A DNA stretch of 48,339 bases from Streptococcus mitis subsp. hohhotensis (GCF_020089495.2 NZ_JAIRCA020000015.1:1-48339), one strand, 5' to 3'; numbered from the stretch's first letter, positions 34,944 to 43,882 are shown. Notes: a model not told the origin generated them from the letters alone. Program-made: numbers and translations.

Positions 34944-34983
34944 ACAGTCCAATGATGAACACAAACCTGTGTTTTTCTTGGTC
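34944..34983 (+). promoter_or_regulatory. Probable UlaR box upstream of ulaG
   Basis: The same block order and spacing as at 28416-28455: ACAGTCCAA-N4-GAACA-N6-TGTGT-N2-TTCTTGGTC. It begins 4 bp after the ulaR stop and ends 23 bp before the -10 box at 35007. Confidence 0.75.
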
Positions 34984-35003
34984 TTTTTTAGTGTTTTGAA
35001 GGA

Positions 35004-35012
35004 TGGTATACT
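35004..35012 (+). promoter_or_regulatory. ulaG promoter (-10)
   Basis: TGGTATACT, an extended -10. The -35 is poor and its place is occupied by T-rich sequence next to the UlaR box. Confidence 0.7.
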
Positions 35013-35051
35013 AATCTCAAAGATAACAATTATATCCAAAGGAGGCAACAT

Positions 35052-36143
35052 ATGCCAAATGTCAAAGAAATTACAAGAGAGTCATGGATTTTAGCTACTT
35101 TCCCAGAGTGGGGAACATGGTTGAACGAAGAAATCGAAGAAGAAGTCGTACCTGAAGGCAATTTTGCCATGTGGTGGCTAGGCAACTGTGGTACTTGGAT
35201 TAAGACACCAGGTGGTGCTAACGTTGTCATGGACCTTTGGTCAAACCGTGGAAAATCAACCAAAAAAGTGAAAGATATGGTTCGTGGGCACCAAATGGCA
35301 AATATGGCAGGTGTTCGTAAGTTGCAACCAAACTTGCGTGTTCAGCCGATGGTTATCGATCCATTTTCTATCAACGAACTAGATTATTACTTAGTTTCAC
35401 ACTTCCATAGTGATCATATTGACCCATACACAGCTGCAGCAATTCTCAACAATCCTAAGTTAGAGCATGTTAAGTTTATCGGTCCTTACCACTGTGGACG
35501 AATCTGGGAAGGATGGGGTGTTCCAAAAGAACGTATCATCGTTGTTAAACCAGGTGACACTATCGAATTAAAAGATATGAAGATTCATGCAGTAGAATCA
35601 TTTGACCGTACTTGCTTGGTAACTCTCCCAGTGAACGGTGCTGATGAGACAGGCGGTGAACTTACTGGCTTAGCTGTTACAGATGAAGAAATGGCTCAAA
35701 AGGCTGTTAACTATATCTTTGAAACACCAGGTGGAACCATCTATCATGGTGCAGATTCTCACTTCTCAAACTATTTTGCAAAACATGGTAAAGACTTTAA
35801 AATTGATGTTGCTTTGAATAACTATGGTGAAAATCCGGTAGGTATCCAAGATAAAATGACATCTATCGACCTTCTTCGTATGGCAGAAAATCTGCGTACC
35901 AAAGTCATTATCCCAGTTCACTATGATATCTGGTCTAACTTCATGGCTTCTACTAATGAGATTCTAGAACTTTGGAAAATGAGAAAAGATCGCTTGCAAT
36001 ACGATTTCCATCCATTTATCTGGGAAGTTGGCGGTAAGTACACTTATCCTCAAGATCAACACTTAGTAGAATACCATCATCCACGTGGTTTTGATGATTG
36101 TTTTGAACAAGACTCTAACATTCAATTTAAAGCTTTGCTATAA
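35052..36143 (+). CDS. ulaG: L-ascorbate-6-phosphate lactonase
   Basis: A 363-residue metallo-beta-lactamase-fold hydrolase that opens the lactone of ascorbate 6-phosphate to 3-keto-L-gulonate 6-phosphate. The metal-binding motif SHFHSDHIDPYT is clear, with YHGADSHFSNYF and IPVHYDIWSN further on. AAAGGAGGCAAC precedes the ATG. It is separate from the ulaA-F operon but carries the same upstream box. Confidence 0.95.
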   Translation: MPNVKEITRESWILATFPEWGTWLNEEIEEEVVPEGNFAMWWLGNCGTWIKTPGGANVVMDLWSNRGKSTKKVKDMVRGHQMANMAGVRKLQPNLRVQPMVIDPFSINELDYYLVSHFHSDHIDPYTAAAILNNPKLEHVKFIGPYHCGRIWEGWGVPKERIIVVKPGDTIELKDMKIHAVESFDRTCLVTLPVNGADETGGELTGLAVTDEEMAQKAVNYIFETPGGTIYHGADSHFSNYFAKHGKDFKIDVALNNYGENPVGIQDKMTSIDLLRMAENLRTKVIIPVHYDIWSNFMASTNEILELWKMRKDRLQYDFHPFIWEVGGKYTYPQDQHLVEYHHPRGFDDCFEQDSNIQFKALL

Positions 36144-36164
36144 TATAAAAATATTCTTTGGAGG

Positions 36165-36204
36165 TTATCCGTATGTTGCATGATACGGATAATTTTCATA
36201 TAAT
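36165..36204 (+). promoter_or_regulatory. tkt promoter with a dyad around the -35 box
   Basis: TTGCAT (36176-36181) and TATAAT (36199-36204) are spaced 17 bp. The perfect 10-bp inverted repeat TTATCCGTAT (36165-36174) and ATACGGATAA (36183-36192) encloses the -35 box in its 8-bp loop. It could be an operator for tkt. With the following TTTT it could also act as the ulaG terminator. Confidence 0.6.
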
Positions 36205-36256
36205 AGTAAAATAGAATGTGTGATTCAATAATCACCTCAAATAGAAAGGAAATTCT

Positions 36257-38233
36257 ATGTCAAATCTATCTGTTAATGCAATTCGTTTCCTAGGTATTGA
36301 CGCTATCAACAAAGCCAACTCAGGTCACCCAGGTGTGGTTATGGGAGCGGCTCCGATGGCATACAGCCTCTTTACAAAACAACTTCGTATCAATCCAGCT
36401 CAACCAAACTGGATTAACCGCGACCGCTTCATTCTTTCAGCAGGTCATGGTTCAATGCTTCTTTATGCCCTTCTTCACCTTTCTGGTTTTGAAGATGTCA
36501 GCATGGATGAAATCAAGAGCTTCCGTCAATGGGGTTCAAAAACACCAGGTCACCCAGAATTTGGTCATACAGCAGGAATTGATGCTACAACAGGTCCTTT
36601 AGGTCAAGGGATTTCAACTGCTACTGGTTTTGCCCAAGCAGAACGTTTCTTGGCAGCCAAATATAACCGCGAAGGCTACAATATCTTTGACCACTATACT
36701 TACGTTATCTGTGGAGACGGAGACTTGATGGAAGGTGTCTCAAGCGAGGCAGCTTCATACGCAGGTTTGCAAAAACTAGATAAGTTGGTTGTTCTTTATG
36801 ATTCAAATGACATCAACTTGGATGGTGAGACAAAGGATTCCTTTACAGAAAGTGTTCGTGACCGTTACAATGCCTACGGTTGGCATACTGCCTTGGTTGA
36901 AGATGGAACAGATTTGGAAGCTATCCATGCTGCTATCGAAACAGCTAAAGCTTCAGGCAAACCATCTTTGATTGAAGTGAAGACTGTTATTGGATACGGT
37001 TCTCCAAATAAACAAGGAACTAATGCAGTACACGGTGCTCCTCTTGGAGCAGATGAAACTGCAGCTACTCGTCAAGCTCTCGGTTGGGACTATGAACCAT
37101 TTGAAATTCCAGAACAAGTTTATGCTGATTTCAAAGAACATGTTGCAGACCGTGGCGCATCAGCTTATGAAGCTTGGACAAAATTAGTTGCCGATTATAA
37201 AGAGGCTCACCCAGAATTGGCTGCAGAAGTAGAAGCCATTATTGATGGACGTGATCCAGTTGAAGTGACTCCAGCAGACTTCCCGGCCTTAGAAAATGGC
37301 TTCTCTCAAGCAACTCGTAATTCAAGCCAAGATGCCTTGAATGTTGTGGCAGCTAAGTTACCAACTTTCTTGGGTGGTTCAGCTGACCTAGCTCACTCAA
37401 ACATGACTTATATCAAGACTGACGGACTTCAAGACGATGCTAATCGTTTGAACCGTAACATCCAGTTTGGTGTTCGTGAATTTGCCATGGGAACTATCTT
37501 GAACGGGATGGCCCTTCACGGTGGACTTCGTGTATACGGTGGAACTTTCTTCGTCTTCTCTGACTATGTGAAGGCAGCTGTCCGCTTGTCAGCCTTGCAA
37601 GGTCTTCCTGTGACTTATGTCTTTACCCACGATTCAATCGCGGTTGGGGAAGACGGTCCAACGCACGAACCAGTTGAGCATTTAGCAGGTCTTCGTGCCA
37701 TGCCAAATCTGAATGTTTTCCGTCCAGCAGATGCGCGTGAAACGCAAGCAGCTTGGTACCTTGCAGTGACAAGTGAGAAAACACCAACTGCCCTTGTCTT
37801 GACCCGTCAAAACTTGACTGTTGAAGAGGGAACAGACTTCGACAAGGTTGCGAAAGGTGCCTATGTTGTCTATGAAAATGCAGTCGACTTTGATACCATC
37901 TTGATTGCGACAGGTTCAGAGGTTAATCTTGCTGTCTCAGCTGCCAAAGAATTGGCTAGTCAAGGCGCAAAAGTCCGCGTAGTCAGCATGCCATCTACAG
38001 ATGTCTTTGATAAACAAGATGCAGCATACAAGGAAGAAATTCTTCCAAATGCAGTTCGCCGTCGTGTTGCAGTCGAAATGGGTGCAACTCAAAACTGGTA
38101 CAAATATGTTGGTCTAGATGGTGCTGTTCTTGGTATTGATACCTTCGGAGCCTCTGCCCCAGCACCAAAAGTATTGGCAGAATATGGCTTTACTGTCGAA
38201 AATCTTGTAAAAGTCGTTCAAAACTTGAAATAA
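36257..38233 (+). CDS. tkt: Transketolase
   Basis: A 658-residue thiamine-diphosphate enzyme of the pentose phosphate pathway. The N-terminal domain has [12 protein letters not shown], the substrate-binding GHGSML and the ThDP motif GDGDLMEG (ending in [10 protein letters not shown]). The middle domain has [21 protein letters not shown] and the C-terminal domain [11 protein letters not shown]. It takes xylulose 5-P, the product of UlaF, as donor. AGAAAGGAAATTCT precedes the ATG. Confidence 0.97.
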   Translation: MSNLSVNAIRFLGIDAINKANSGHPGVVMGAAPMAYSLFTKQLRINPAQPNWINRDRFILSAGHGSMLLYALLHLSGFEDVSMDEIKSFRQWGSKTPGHPEFGHTAGIDATTGPLGQGISTATGFAQAERFLAAKYNREGYNIFDHYTYVICGDGDLMEGVSSEAASYAGLQKLDKLVVLYDSNDINLDGETKDSFTESVRDRYNAYGWHTALVEDGTDLEAIHAAIETAKASGKPSLIEVKTVIGYGSPNKQGTNAVHGAPLGADETAATRQALGWDYEPFEIPEQVYADFKEHVADRGASAYEAWTKLVADYKEAHPELAAEVEAIIDGRDPVEVTPADFPALENGFSQATRNSSQDALNVVAAKLPTFLGGSADLAHSNMTYIKTDGLQDDANRLNRNIQFGVREFAMGTILNGMALHGGLRVYGGTFFVFSDYVKAAVRLSALQGLPVTYVFTHDSIAVGEDGPTHEPVEHLAGLRAMPNLNVFRPADARETQAAWYLAVTSEKTPTALVLTRQNLTVEEGTDFDKVAKGAYVVYENAVDFDTILIATGSEVNLAVSAAKELASQGAKVRVVSMPSTDVFDKQDAAYKEEILPNAVRRRVAVEMGATQNWYKYVGLDGAVLGIDTFGASAPAPKVLAEYGFTVENLVKVVQNLK

Positions 38234-38238
38234 TTCTA

Positions 38239-38267
38239 AAAATCAGGGCGCAAGCTCTGGTTTTTTC
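38239..38267 (+). terminator. tkt terminator
   Basis: AAATCAGGGC pairs with GCTCTGGTTT (two wobble pairs), then TTTT. Confidence 0.75.
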
Positions 38268-38291
38268 TTACTAGAAAAGCAAGGTACAATC

Positions 38292-38320
38292 TTGTAAAAG
38301 TAGCTGAAATTTGATATAGT
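38292..38320 (+). promoter_or_regulatory. yajC promoter
   Basis: TTGTAA (38292-38297) and TATAGT (38315-38320) spaced 17 bp. Confidence 0.7.
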
Positions 38321-38350
38321 AGTCCTATGTAAAAGACAAAGGAGAATATA

Positions 38351-38650
38351 ATGGAATCGCAATATACATTTTTAATCATTCTTGTGGCTATGGTGGGTTT
38401 GATGTTCTTTACGCAACGCTCTCAAAAGAAACAAGCACAAAAACGTATGGAAAGCTTAAATAAACTACAAAAAGGCTATGAAGTGATTACAATCGGTGGA
38501 CTTTATGGAACAGTCGATGAAGTAGATACAGAAAAGAAAACAATTGTTCTTGATGTAGATGGAGTTTACTTGACTTTTGAACTAGCTGCTATCAAGACAG
38601 TATTACCGCTGAAAGAAACAGCTTCACTCGAAGGTGCAATTGAAAAATAA
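38351..38650 (+). CDS. yajC: Preprotein translocase subunit YajC
   Basis: A 99-residue protein with one N-terminal TM helix (FLIILVAMVGLMFFTQR) and the YajC signature (QKRMESLNKLQKGYEVITIGGLYGTV). It associates with SecDF and YidC in other bacteria, although streptococci often lack SecDF, so its partner here is unclear. AAGGAGAAT precedes the ATG. Confidence 0.93.
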   Translation: MESQYTFLIILVAMVGLMFFTQRSQKKQAQKRMESLNKLQKGYEVITIGGLYGTVDEVDTEKKTIVLDVDGVYLTFELAAIKTVLPLKETASLEGAIEK

Positions 38651-38651
38651 G

Positions 38652-38677
38652 ACGGGATCACTAACTCCCGTTTTTCT
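38652..38677 (+). terminator. yajC terminator
   Basis: ACGGGA pairs with TCCCGT, then TTTTCT. The next gene starts 20 bp later and may be read through. Confidence 0.8.
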
Positions 38678-38696
38678 ATAAAAGAAAGGAAATGGG

Positions 38697-39140
38697 ATGA
38701 AAAAACTAGTCTTTGTCTGCCTGGGGAATATTTGCCGTAGCCCTATGGCTGAGTTTGTTATGAAATCAATGACAGATAACTACGAAATCCAAAGTCGAGC
38801 GACTTCTTCTTGGGAACATGGCAATCCGATTCATAAGGGCACTCAAGGGATTTTTCAACAGTATCAGATTCCTTATGACAAGAATAAGACATCGCTTCAG
38901 ATTAGTAAGGAAGATTTTGAAGCCTTTGATTATATTATCGGCATGGATGCTTCAAATGTTTCTGACTTACGTCAGATGTGTCCAGCAGACTGTCAAGATA
39001 AGATTTACTCATTTGCATCTGAAAGTGTACCAGATCCTTGGTATACAGGAGATTTTGAGGAAACTTATCGGCGTGTTCAAGAGGGGTGTCAAGTTTGGCT
39101 AGAACGTTTAGAAAAGGAGAGTGAAGGTGGAAAATCTTAA
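38697..39140 (+). CDS. Low-molecular-weight protein tyrosine phosphatase
   Basis: A 147-residue LMW-PTP. The P-loop CLGNICRSP (residues about 8-16) holds the nucleophilic Cys and Arg, and VPDPWYTGD carries the general-acid Asp. It is cytoplasmic and dephosphorylates tyrosine-phosphorylated proteins. The pneumococcal homologue is called Ptp. GAAAGGAAATGGG precedes the ATG. It is translationally coupled to the MORN gene. Confidence 0.9.
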   Translation: MKKLVFVCLGNICRSPMAEFVMKSMTDNYEIQSRATSSWEHGNPIHKGTQGIFQQYQIPYDKNKTSLQISKEDFEAFDYIIGMDASNVSDLRQMCPADCQDKIYSFASESVPDPWYTGDFEETYRRVQEGCQVWLERLEKESEGGKS

Positions 39141-39537
39141 GAATTTTTACGACAAGTATCGTGTCTATCTGACTCGTCCACGTTTAGAGATTTTGGCAGT
39201 AGTTACCATTGTTTTCTGTGCTGTACTCGTCTTTTTTCTAAATATTCCCGGAAAAGGTGTCTTAAAACTGGATAATGGAACGATTGTTTATGACGGCAGT
39301 CTTGTCCGAGGTAAAATGAATGGTCAAGGAACCATCACCTTCCAAAATGGAGACCAATATACAGGTGGTTTCAACAATGGAGCTTTCAACGGAAAAGGTA
39401 CCTTTCAATCCAAAGAAGGCTGGACCTACGAAGGTGATTTTGTAAATGGTCAGGCTGAAGGAAAAGGGAAACTAACAACAGAACAAGAAGTTGTTTATGA
39501 AGGGACCTTTAAACAAGGCGTTTTTCAACAAAAATAA
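39127..39537 (+). CDS. Membrane-anchored MORN-repeat protein
   Basis: A 136-residue protein. One TM segment (about 20-39; LEILAVVTIVFCAVLVFFLNI) is followed by an extracytoplasmic tail with about four MORN-like repeats (YDGSLVRGKMNGQGTI; YTGGFNNGAFNGKGTF; YEGDFVNGQAEGKGKL; YEGTFKQGVF). Function is unknown. MORN repeats often bind lipid or form stiff rods. A GTG at 39127, seven bases after AGGAG, is the best start. A GTG at 39121 is nearer. It overlaps the phosphatase by 14 bp. Confidence 0.8.
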   Translation: MENLKNFYDKYRVYLTRPRLEILAVVTIVFCAVLVFFLNIPGKGVLKLDNGTIVYDGSLVRGKMNGQGTITFQNGDQYTGGFNNGAFNGKGTFQSKEGWTYEGDFVNGQAEGKGKLTTEQEVVYEGTFKQGVFQQK

Positions 39538-39539
39538 AG

Positions 39540-39566
39540 CCTCCTTATCAAAGGAGGTATTATTAG
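39540..39566 (+). terminator. Terminator-like hairpin after the MORN gene
   Basis: CCTCCTT pairs with AAGGAGG around TATCA. The T tail is interrupted (TATTATT), so efficiency is unsure. Confidence 0.55.
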
Positions 39567-39574
39567 AAACGCAA

Positions 39575-39588
39575 AGTAAGCGCTTACC
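39575..39588 (+). promoter_or_regulatory. Candidate cre (CcpA) palindrome upstream of adhE
   Basis: AGTAAGCGCTTACC contains the perfect palindrome GTAAGCGCTTAC and matches cre TGWAANCGNTNWCA at all defined positions except the first and last. It is about 200 bp upstream of the adhE -10 box. Confidence 0.5.
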
Positions 39589-39624
39589 TGCAAATCCCTT
39601 TCTTTCCAAATCCCTCTTCCAAGT

Positions 39625-39738
39625 AAGTTTGTGAAATAAAAAAATATTTGAAATAAGTTTCACAAACTTTGAAGAAAAAACCTGATAAGAAAAGAAAATG
39701 AGAAAAATTTCACAAGGAACTAAAAATTCTTTGTGAAA
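39625..39738 (+). promoter_or_regulatory. Cluster of Rex-type half-sites upstream of adhE
   Basis: AAGTTTGTGAAA (39625-39636) and TTTCACAAACTT (39658-39669) form a perfect 12-bp inverted repeat with 21 bp between. Further half-sites are TTTCACAA (39708-39715) and TTGTGAAA (39731-39738). TTGTGA is the Rex half-site, so this AT-rich region probably binds the NADH-sensing repressor Rex. Confidence 0.6.
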
Positions 39739-39752
39739 TGTTTATGAAACTG

Positions 39753-39803
39753 TTTACAAAGTTGAAATAATGCGTTATAATAAACTTGTGAAAAAATTAA
39801 CAA
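39753..39803 (+). promoter_or_regulatory. adhE promoter with Rex operator over the start site
   Basis: TTTACA (39753-39758) and TATAAT (39776-39781) are 17 bp apart. TTGTGA-N6-TAACAA (39786-39803) matches the Rex consensus TTGTGA-N6-TCACAA except at one base and covers the expected transcription start. Confidence 0.75.
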
Positions 39804-39836
39804 AGGATTAAATCCTTGAAAGCTATGGAGGAAAAT

Positions 39837-42488
39837 ATGGCTGATAAAAAAACTATGACACCAGAGGAAAAGAGACTTGCTGCTGAAAAGCATGTCGATG
39901 GTCTCGTAAAAAAAGCCTTGGTTGCACTTGATGAGATGCGCAAGTTGAACCAAGAACAAGTTGACTATATTGTAGCAAAAGCTTCGGTTGCAGCACTTGA
40001 CGCGCATGGTATACTGGCACAACATGCAGTTGAAGAAACTGGTCGTGGGGTATTTGAAGATAAGGCAACGAAAAATCTATTTGCCTGTGAACACGTAGTG
40101 AACAATATGCGTGGAGTTAAAACAGTTGGAGTTATCGAAGATGATCCAATTACAGGGTTGACGAAGATTGCTGAACCTGTTGGTGTAATTTGTGGTGTCA
40201 CTCCAACAACCAACCCAACTTCAACAGCTATTTTCAAATCATTGATTGCTTTGAAAACACGTAATCCAATCGTGTTTGCTTTCCACCCATCAGCTCAAGA
40301 ATCATCAGCCCACGCAGCACAGATCGTTCGTGATGCCGCTATCGCAGCTGGAGCGCCTGAAAACTGTGTTCAATGGATTACAGAGCCATCTATGGAAGCA
40401 ACTGGAGCGCTTATGAACCACGAAGGTGTTGCTACTATCCTTGCAACTGGTGGTAATGCCATGGTTAAAGCGGCATATTCATGTGGTAAACCAGCTCTTG
40501 GGGTAGGTGCCGGAAACGTTCCTGCCTATGTAGAAAAATCTGCTGACCTTCGTCAAGCTGCTCATGACATCGTTATGTCTAAATCATTTGATAATGGGAT
40601 GGTCTGTGCATCAGAGCAAGCAGTTATCATTGATAAAGAAGTGTACGACGATTTTGTAGAAGAATTCAAATCATACCACACTTACTTTGTAAACAAAAAA
40701 GAAAAAGCACTTCTTGAAGAATTCTGTTTTGGTGTGAAAGCAAACAGCAAAAACTGTGCTGGTGCTAAACTAAATGCAAACATTGTTGGTAAACCAGCAG
40801 CATGGATTGCAGAACAAGCAGGATTCAGTGTTCCAGAAGGAACAAATATCTTGGCTGCAGAATGTGAGGAAGTAGGACCAAAAGAACCATTGACTCGTGA
40901 AAAATTGTCACCAGTTATTGCTGTCCTAAAAGCTGAAGACACAGAAGACGGTCTTACAAAGGCTCGTCAAATGGTTGAGTTTAACGGACTTGGTCACTCA
41001 GCAGCTATCCACACAAAAGACGAAGAGCTTGCTAAACGCTTTGGTACAGAAATCAAAGCTATGCGTATTATCTGGAACTCTCCATCTACTTTCGGTGGTA
41101 TCGGTGACGTTTACAATGCCTTCATCCCATCATTGACACTTGGATGTGGTTCATACGGACGTAACTCTGTTGGTGATAACGTGAGCGCTATTAACCTCCT
41201 AAACATCAAGAAAGTAGGGAAACGTAGAAATAATATGCAATGGTTTAAAGTTCCTTCAAAAATTTACTTCGAACGCAATTCTATCCAATACCTTCAAACA
41301 TGTGAAGATATTGAACGCGTTCTGATTGTTACAGACAAATCTATCGAAAAACTCGGTTTCGTTCAACGTGTTATCGATCAATTGAACGCACGTAGCAACC
41401 GTGTAACTATCCAAGTCTTCTCAGATGTTGAACCAGATCCAGACATCACAACTGTAGAACGTGGTGCTGAAGTGATGAAAGCATTTGAACCAGATACAAT
41501 TATCGCTCTGGGTGGTGGTTCACCAATGGATGCGGCAAAAGTTATGTGGCTCTTCTACGAACAACCAGAAATCGACTTCCGTGACTTGGTTCAAAAATTC
41601 ATGGATATCCGTAAACGTGCCTTCCGCTTCCCATCACTTGGTAAGAAAGCGAAGTACATCGGTATCCCAACAACTTCAGGTACAGGTTCAGAAGTAACAC
41701 CATTTGCCGTTATCTCTGACAAGAAAAACAACCGCAAATATCCATTGGCTGACTACTCATTGACACCAACTATTGCGATTGTTGACCCAGCTTTGGTTGA
41801 AACAGTTCCAGATTTCATCGCAGCTGACACTGGTATGGACGTCTTGACTCACGCGACTGAAGCTTACACTTCAAACTTTGCTAACGACTATACAGATGGT
41901 ATTGCGCTTCAAACAATCAAACTTGTCTTTGAATGGTTAGAAAAATCTGTTAAGACAGCTGACCCAGAAGCTCGTGAGAAAATGCACAATGCGTCTACAA
42001 TGGCTGGTATGGCCTTCGCCAATGCCTTCCTTGGGATGAGCCACTCAATGGCTCACAAGATTGGTGGTGTTCATCATACTGTTCACGGACGTACAAACGC
42101 AATCTTGCTTCCATATGTTATCCGTTACAACGGAACTCGTCCATCTAAGACAACTACATGGCCTAAATATAACTACTGGAAAGCTGATGAGAAATTCCAA
42201 GATATCGCGAAAATGCTTGGCTTGCCTCACTCAACTCCAGAAGAAGCAGTTGAAGCATACGCTAAAGCTGTTTACGAACTTGGTGTTGCAGTAGGTATCA
42301 AGATGAACTTCAAGGATCAAGGAATTGATGAAAAAGCTTGGAAAGACAGCTTACATGAAATTGCCTTACTTGCTTATGAAGATCAATGTTCACCTGCTAA
42401 CCCACGCTTGCCAATGGTAGCTGACATGGAAGAAATCATGGCAGATGCTTACTATGGCTACAAAGAAAGACCAGGACGCCGTAAATAA
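39837..42488 (+). CDS. adhE: Bifunctional acetaldehyde-CoA/alcohol dehydrogenase
   Basis: An 883-residue fusion that reduces acetyl-CoA to ethanol with NADH and forms spirosomes. The N-terminal aldehyde dehydrogenase domain (about 1-440) has the catalytic Cys in DNGMVCASEQ. The linker is LLNIKKVGKRRNNMQW. The C-terminal iron alcohol dehydrogenase domain (about 455-883) has GGGSPMDAAK, GTGSEVTPFAV, and iron ligands in MSHSMAHKIGG and HHTVHGRTNA. The ATG at 39837 follows TATGGAGGAAA. The longer frame starting at TTG 39816 has no ribosome binding site. Confidence 0.97.
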   Translation: MADKKTMTPEEKRLAAEKHVDGLVKKALVALDEMRKLNQEQVDYIVAKASVAALDAHGILAQHAVEETGRGVFEDKATKNLFACEHVVNNMRGVKTVGVIEDDPITGLTKIAEPVGVICGVTPTTNPTSTAIFKSLIALKTRNPIVFAFHPSAQESSAHAAQIVRDAAIAAGAPENCVQWITEPSMEATGALMNHEGVATILATGGNAMVKAAYSCGKPALGVGAGNVPAYVEKSADLRQAAHDIVMSKSFDNGMVCASEQAVIIDKEVYDDFVEEFKSYHTYFVNKKEKALLEEFCFGVKANSKNCAGAKLNANIVGKPAAWIAEQAGFSVPEGTNILAAECEEVGPKEPLTREKLSPVIAVLKAEDTEDGLTKARQMVEFNGLGHSAAIHTKDEELAKRFGTEIKAMRIIWNSPSTFGGIGDVYNAFIPSLTLGCGSYGRNSVGDNVSAINLLNIKKVGKRRNNMQWFKVPSKIYFERNSIQYLQTCEDIERVLIVTDKSIEKLGFVQRVIDQLNARSNRVTIQVFSDVEPDPDITTVERGAEVMKAFEPDTIIALGGGSPMDAAKVMWLFYEQPEIDFRDLVQKFMDIRKRAFRFPSLGKKAKYIGIPTTSGTGSEVTPFAVISDKKNNRKYPLADYSLTPTIAIVDPALVETVPDFIAADTGMDVLTHATEAYTSNFANDYTDGIALQTIKLVFEWLEKSVKTADPEAREKMHNASTMAGMAFANAFLGMSHSMAHKIGGVHHTVHGRTNAILLPYVIRYNGTRPSKTTTWPKYNYWKADEKFQDIAKMLGLPHSTPEEAVEAYAKAVYELGVAVGIKMNFKDQGIDEKAWKDSLHEIALLAYEDQCSPANPRLPMVADMEEIMADAYYGYKERPGRRK

Positions 42489-42501
42489 TTGTTATCAGCC
42501 T

Positions 42502-42529
42502 AGAGGCAGGAATTTCCTGTCTCTTTTTT
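42502..42529 (+). terminator. adhE terminator
   Basis: AGAGGCAGGA pairs with TCCTGTCTCT (one wobble), then TTTTT. Confidence 0.8.
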
Positions 42530-42691
42530 GTAAAATTGGAAGATTGAAAATAATTTTTAGCTTTTCTATTTTCACTTTTCATTTTAAAAGGAAACCGGTA
42601 AATGACTAGGTAGACAAAGAAAGACAGTAGTATAGGCTTTCAAAGGAGAAAGAAAAATAAGTGGGGTATAGACAAAAAACAACGCCCGTAC
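42530..42691 (+). other. Gene-free AT-rich stretch between adhE and gap
   Basis: No frame, tRNA or repeat is seen here. A ribosome binding site-like AAAGGAGAAAG near 42640 has no start codon behind it. In S. pneumoniae, as I recall, genes lie between adhE and gap, so this may be the empty or deleted form of a variable site. Confidence 0.4.
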
Positions 42692-42720
42692 TTGCAATTC
42701 AACTCAAATAGTTATATAAT
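42692..42720 (+). promoter_or_regulatory. Strong gap promoter
   Basis: TTGCAA (42692-42697) and TATAAT (42715-42720) spaced 17 bp. The leader is about 80 nt. Confidence 0.85.
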
Positions 42721-42806
42721 AGGTTTGTTGAAAGGTGATTTGTAGTGATTCAAGTTACTCTTTTCACAATAAAAATTTCATGATTTTCATAAGGAGGAAA
42801 TCACTA

Positions 42807-43814
42807 ATGGTAGTTAAAGTTGGTATTAACGGTTTCGGACGTATCGGTCGTCTTGCTTTCCGTCGTATCCAAAATGTAGAAGGTGTTGAAGTTACACGCA
42901 TCAACGACCTTACAGATCCAGTTATGCTTGCACACTTGTTGAAATACGACACAACTCAAGGTCGTTTCGACGGTACTGTTGAAGTTAAAGAAGGTGGATT
43001 CGAAGTTAACGGTAAATTCGTTAAAGTTTCTGCTGAACGTGATCCAGAACAAATCGACTGGGCTACTGACGGTGTAGAAATCGTTCTTGAAGCTACTGGT
43101 TTCTTTGCTAAGAAAGAAGCAGCTGAAAAACACCTTAAAGGTGGAGCTAAAAAAGTTGTTATCACTGCTCCTGGTGGAAACGACGTTAAAACAGTTGTAT
43201 TCAACACTAACCACGACGTTCTTGACGGTACTGAAACAGTTATCTCAGGTGCTTCATGTACTACAAACTGCTTGGCTCCAATGGCTAAAGCTCTTCAAGA
43301 CAACTTTGGTGTTGTTGAAGGATTGATGACTACTATCCACGCTTACACTGGTGACCAAATGATCCTTGACGGACCACACCGTGGTGGTGACCTTCGCCGT
43401 GCTCGCGCTGGTGCTGCAAACATCGTTCCTAACTCAACTGGTGCTGCGAAAGCTATCGGTCTTGTAATCCCAGAATTGAACGGTAAACTTGACGGATCTG
43501 CACAACGCGTTCCAACTCCAACTGGATCAGTTACTGAATTGGTAGCAGTTCTTGAAAAGAACGTTACTGTTGATGAAGTGAACGCAGCTATGAAAGCAGC
43601 TTCAAACGAATCATACGGTTACACAGAAGATCCAATCGTATCTTCAGATATCGTAGGTATGTCTTACGGTTCATTGTTTGACGCAACTCAAACTAAAGTT
43701 CTTGACGTTGACGGTAAACAATTGGTTAAAGTTGTATCATGGTACGACAACGAAATGTCATACACTGCACAACTTGTTCGTACTCTTGAATACTTCGCAA
43801 AAATTGCTAAATAA
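42807..43814 (+). CDS. gap: Glyceraldehyde-3-phosphate dehydrogenase
   Basis: A 335-residue NAD-dependent glycolytic enzyme. [14 protein letters not shown] binds NAD, and [13 protein letters not shown] holds the catalytic Cys. The S-loop [20 protein letters not shown] and WYDNEMSYT are typical. The ATG at 42807 is preceded by AAGGAGGAAATCACT. The upstream extension of the frame covers the leader. Codon use is strongly biased to abundant tRNAs, as expected of a very highly expressed gene. Confidence 0.98.
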   Translation: MVVKVGINGFGRIGRLAFRRIQNVEGVEVTRINDLTDPVMLAHLLKYDTTQGRFDGTVEVKEGGFEVNGKFVKVSAERDPEQIDWATDGVEIVLEATGFFAKKEAAEKHLKGGAKKVVITAPGGNDVKTVVFNTNHDVLDGTETVISGASCTTNCLAPMAKALQDNFGVVEGLMTTIHAYTGDQMILDGPHRGGDLRRARAGAANIVPNSTGAAKAIGLVIPELNGKLDGSAQRVPTPTGSVTELVAVLEKNVTVDEVNAAMKAASNESYGYTEDPIVSSDIVGMSYGSLFDATQTKVLDVDGKQLVKVVSWYDNEMSYTAQLVRTLEYFAKIAK

Positions 43815-43828
43815 TTCATGAGTCGATA

Positions 43829-43857
43829 AAAAGCAAGACCTCTTGGTCTTGCTTTTC
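43829..43857 (+). terminator. gap terminator
   Basis: AAAGCAAGACC pairs with GGTCTTGCTTT around TCTT, then TCTT. A strong stem. Confidence 0.9.
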
Positions 43858-43882
43858 TTATATGGAAAAATGGATGACACAA

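Noticed and set aside
39553..39557. GGAGG at 39553-39557 as a ribosome binding site of a small gene
   Set aside because: It is the right arm of the hairpin after the MORN gene, and no frame follows.
42735..42806. N-terminal extension of gap from 42735
   Set aside because: It covers the leader between promoter and ribosome binding site. The conserved enzyme starts at 42807.
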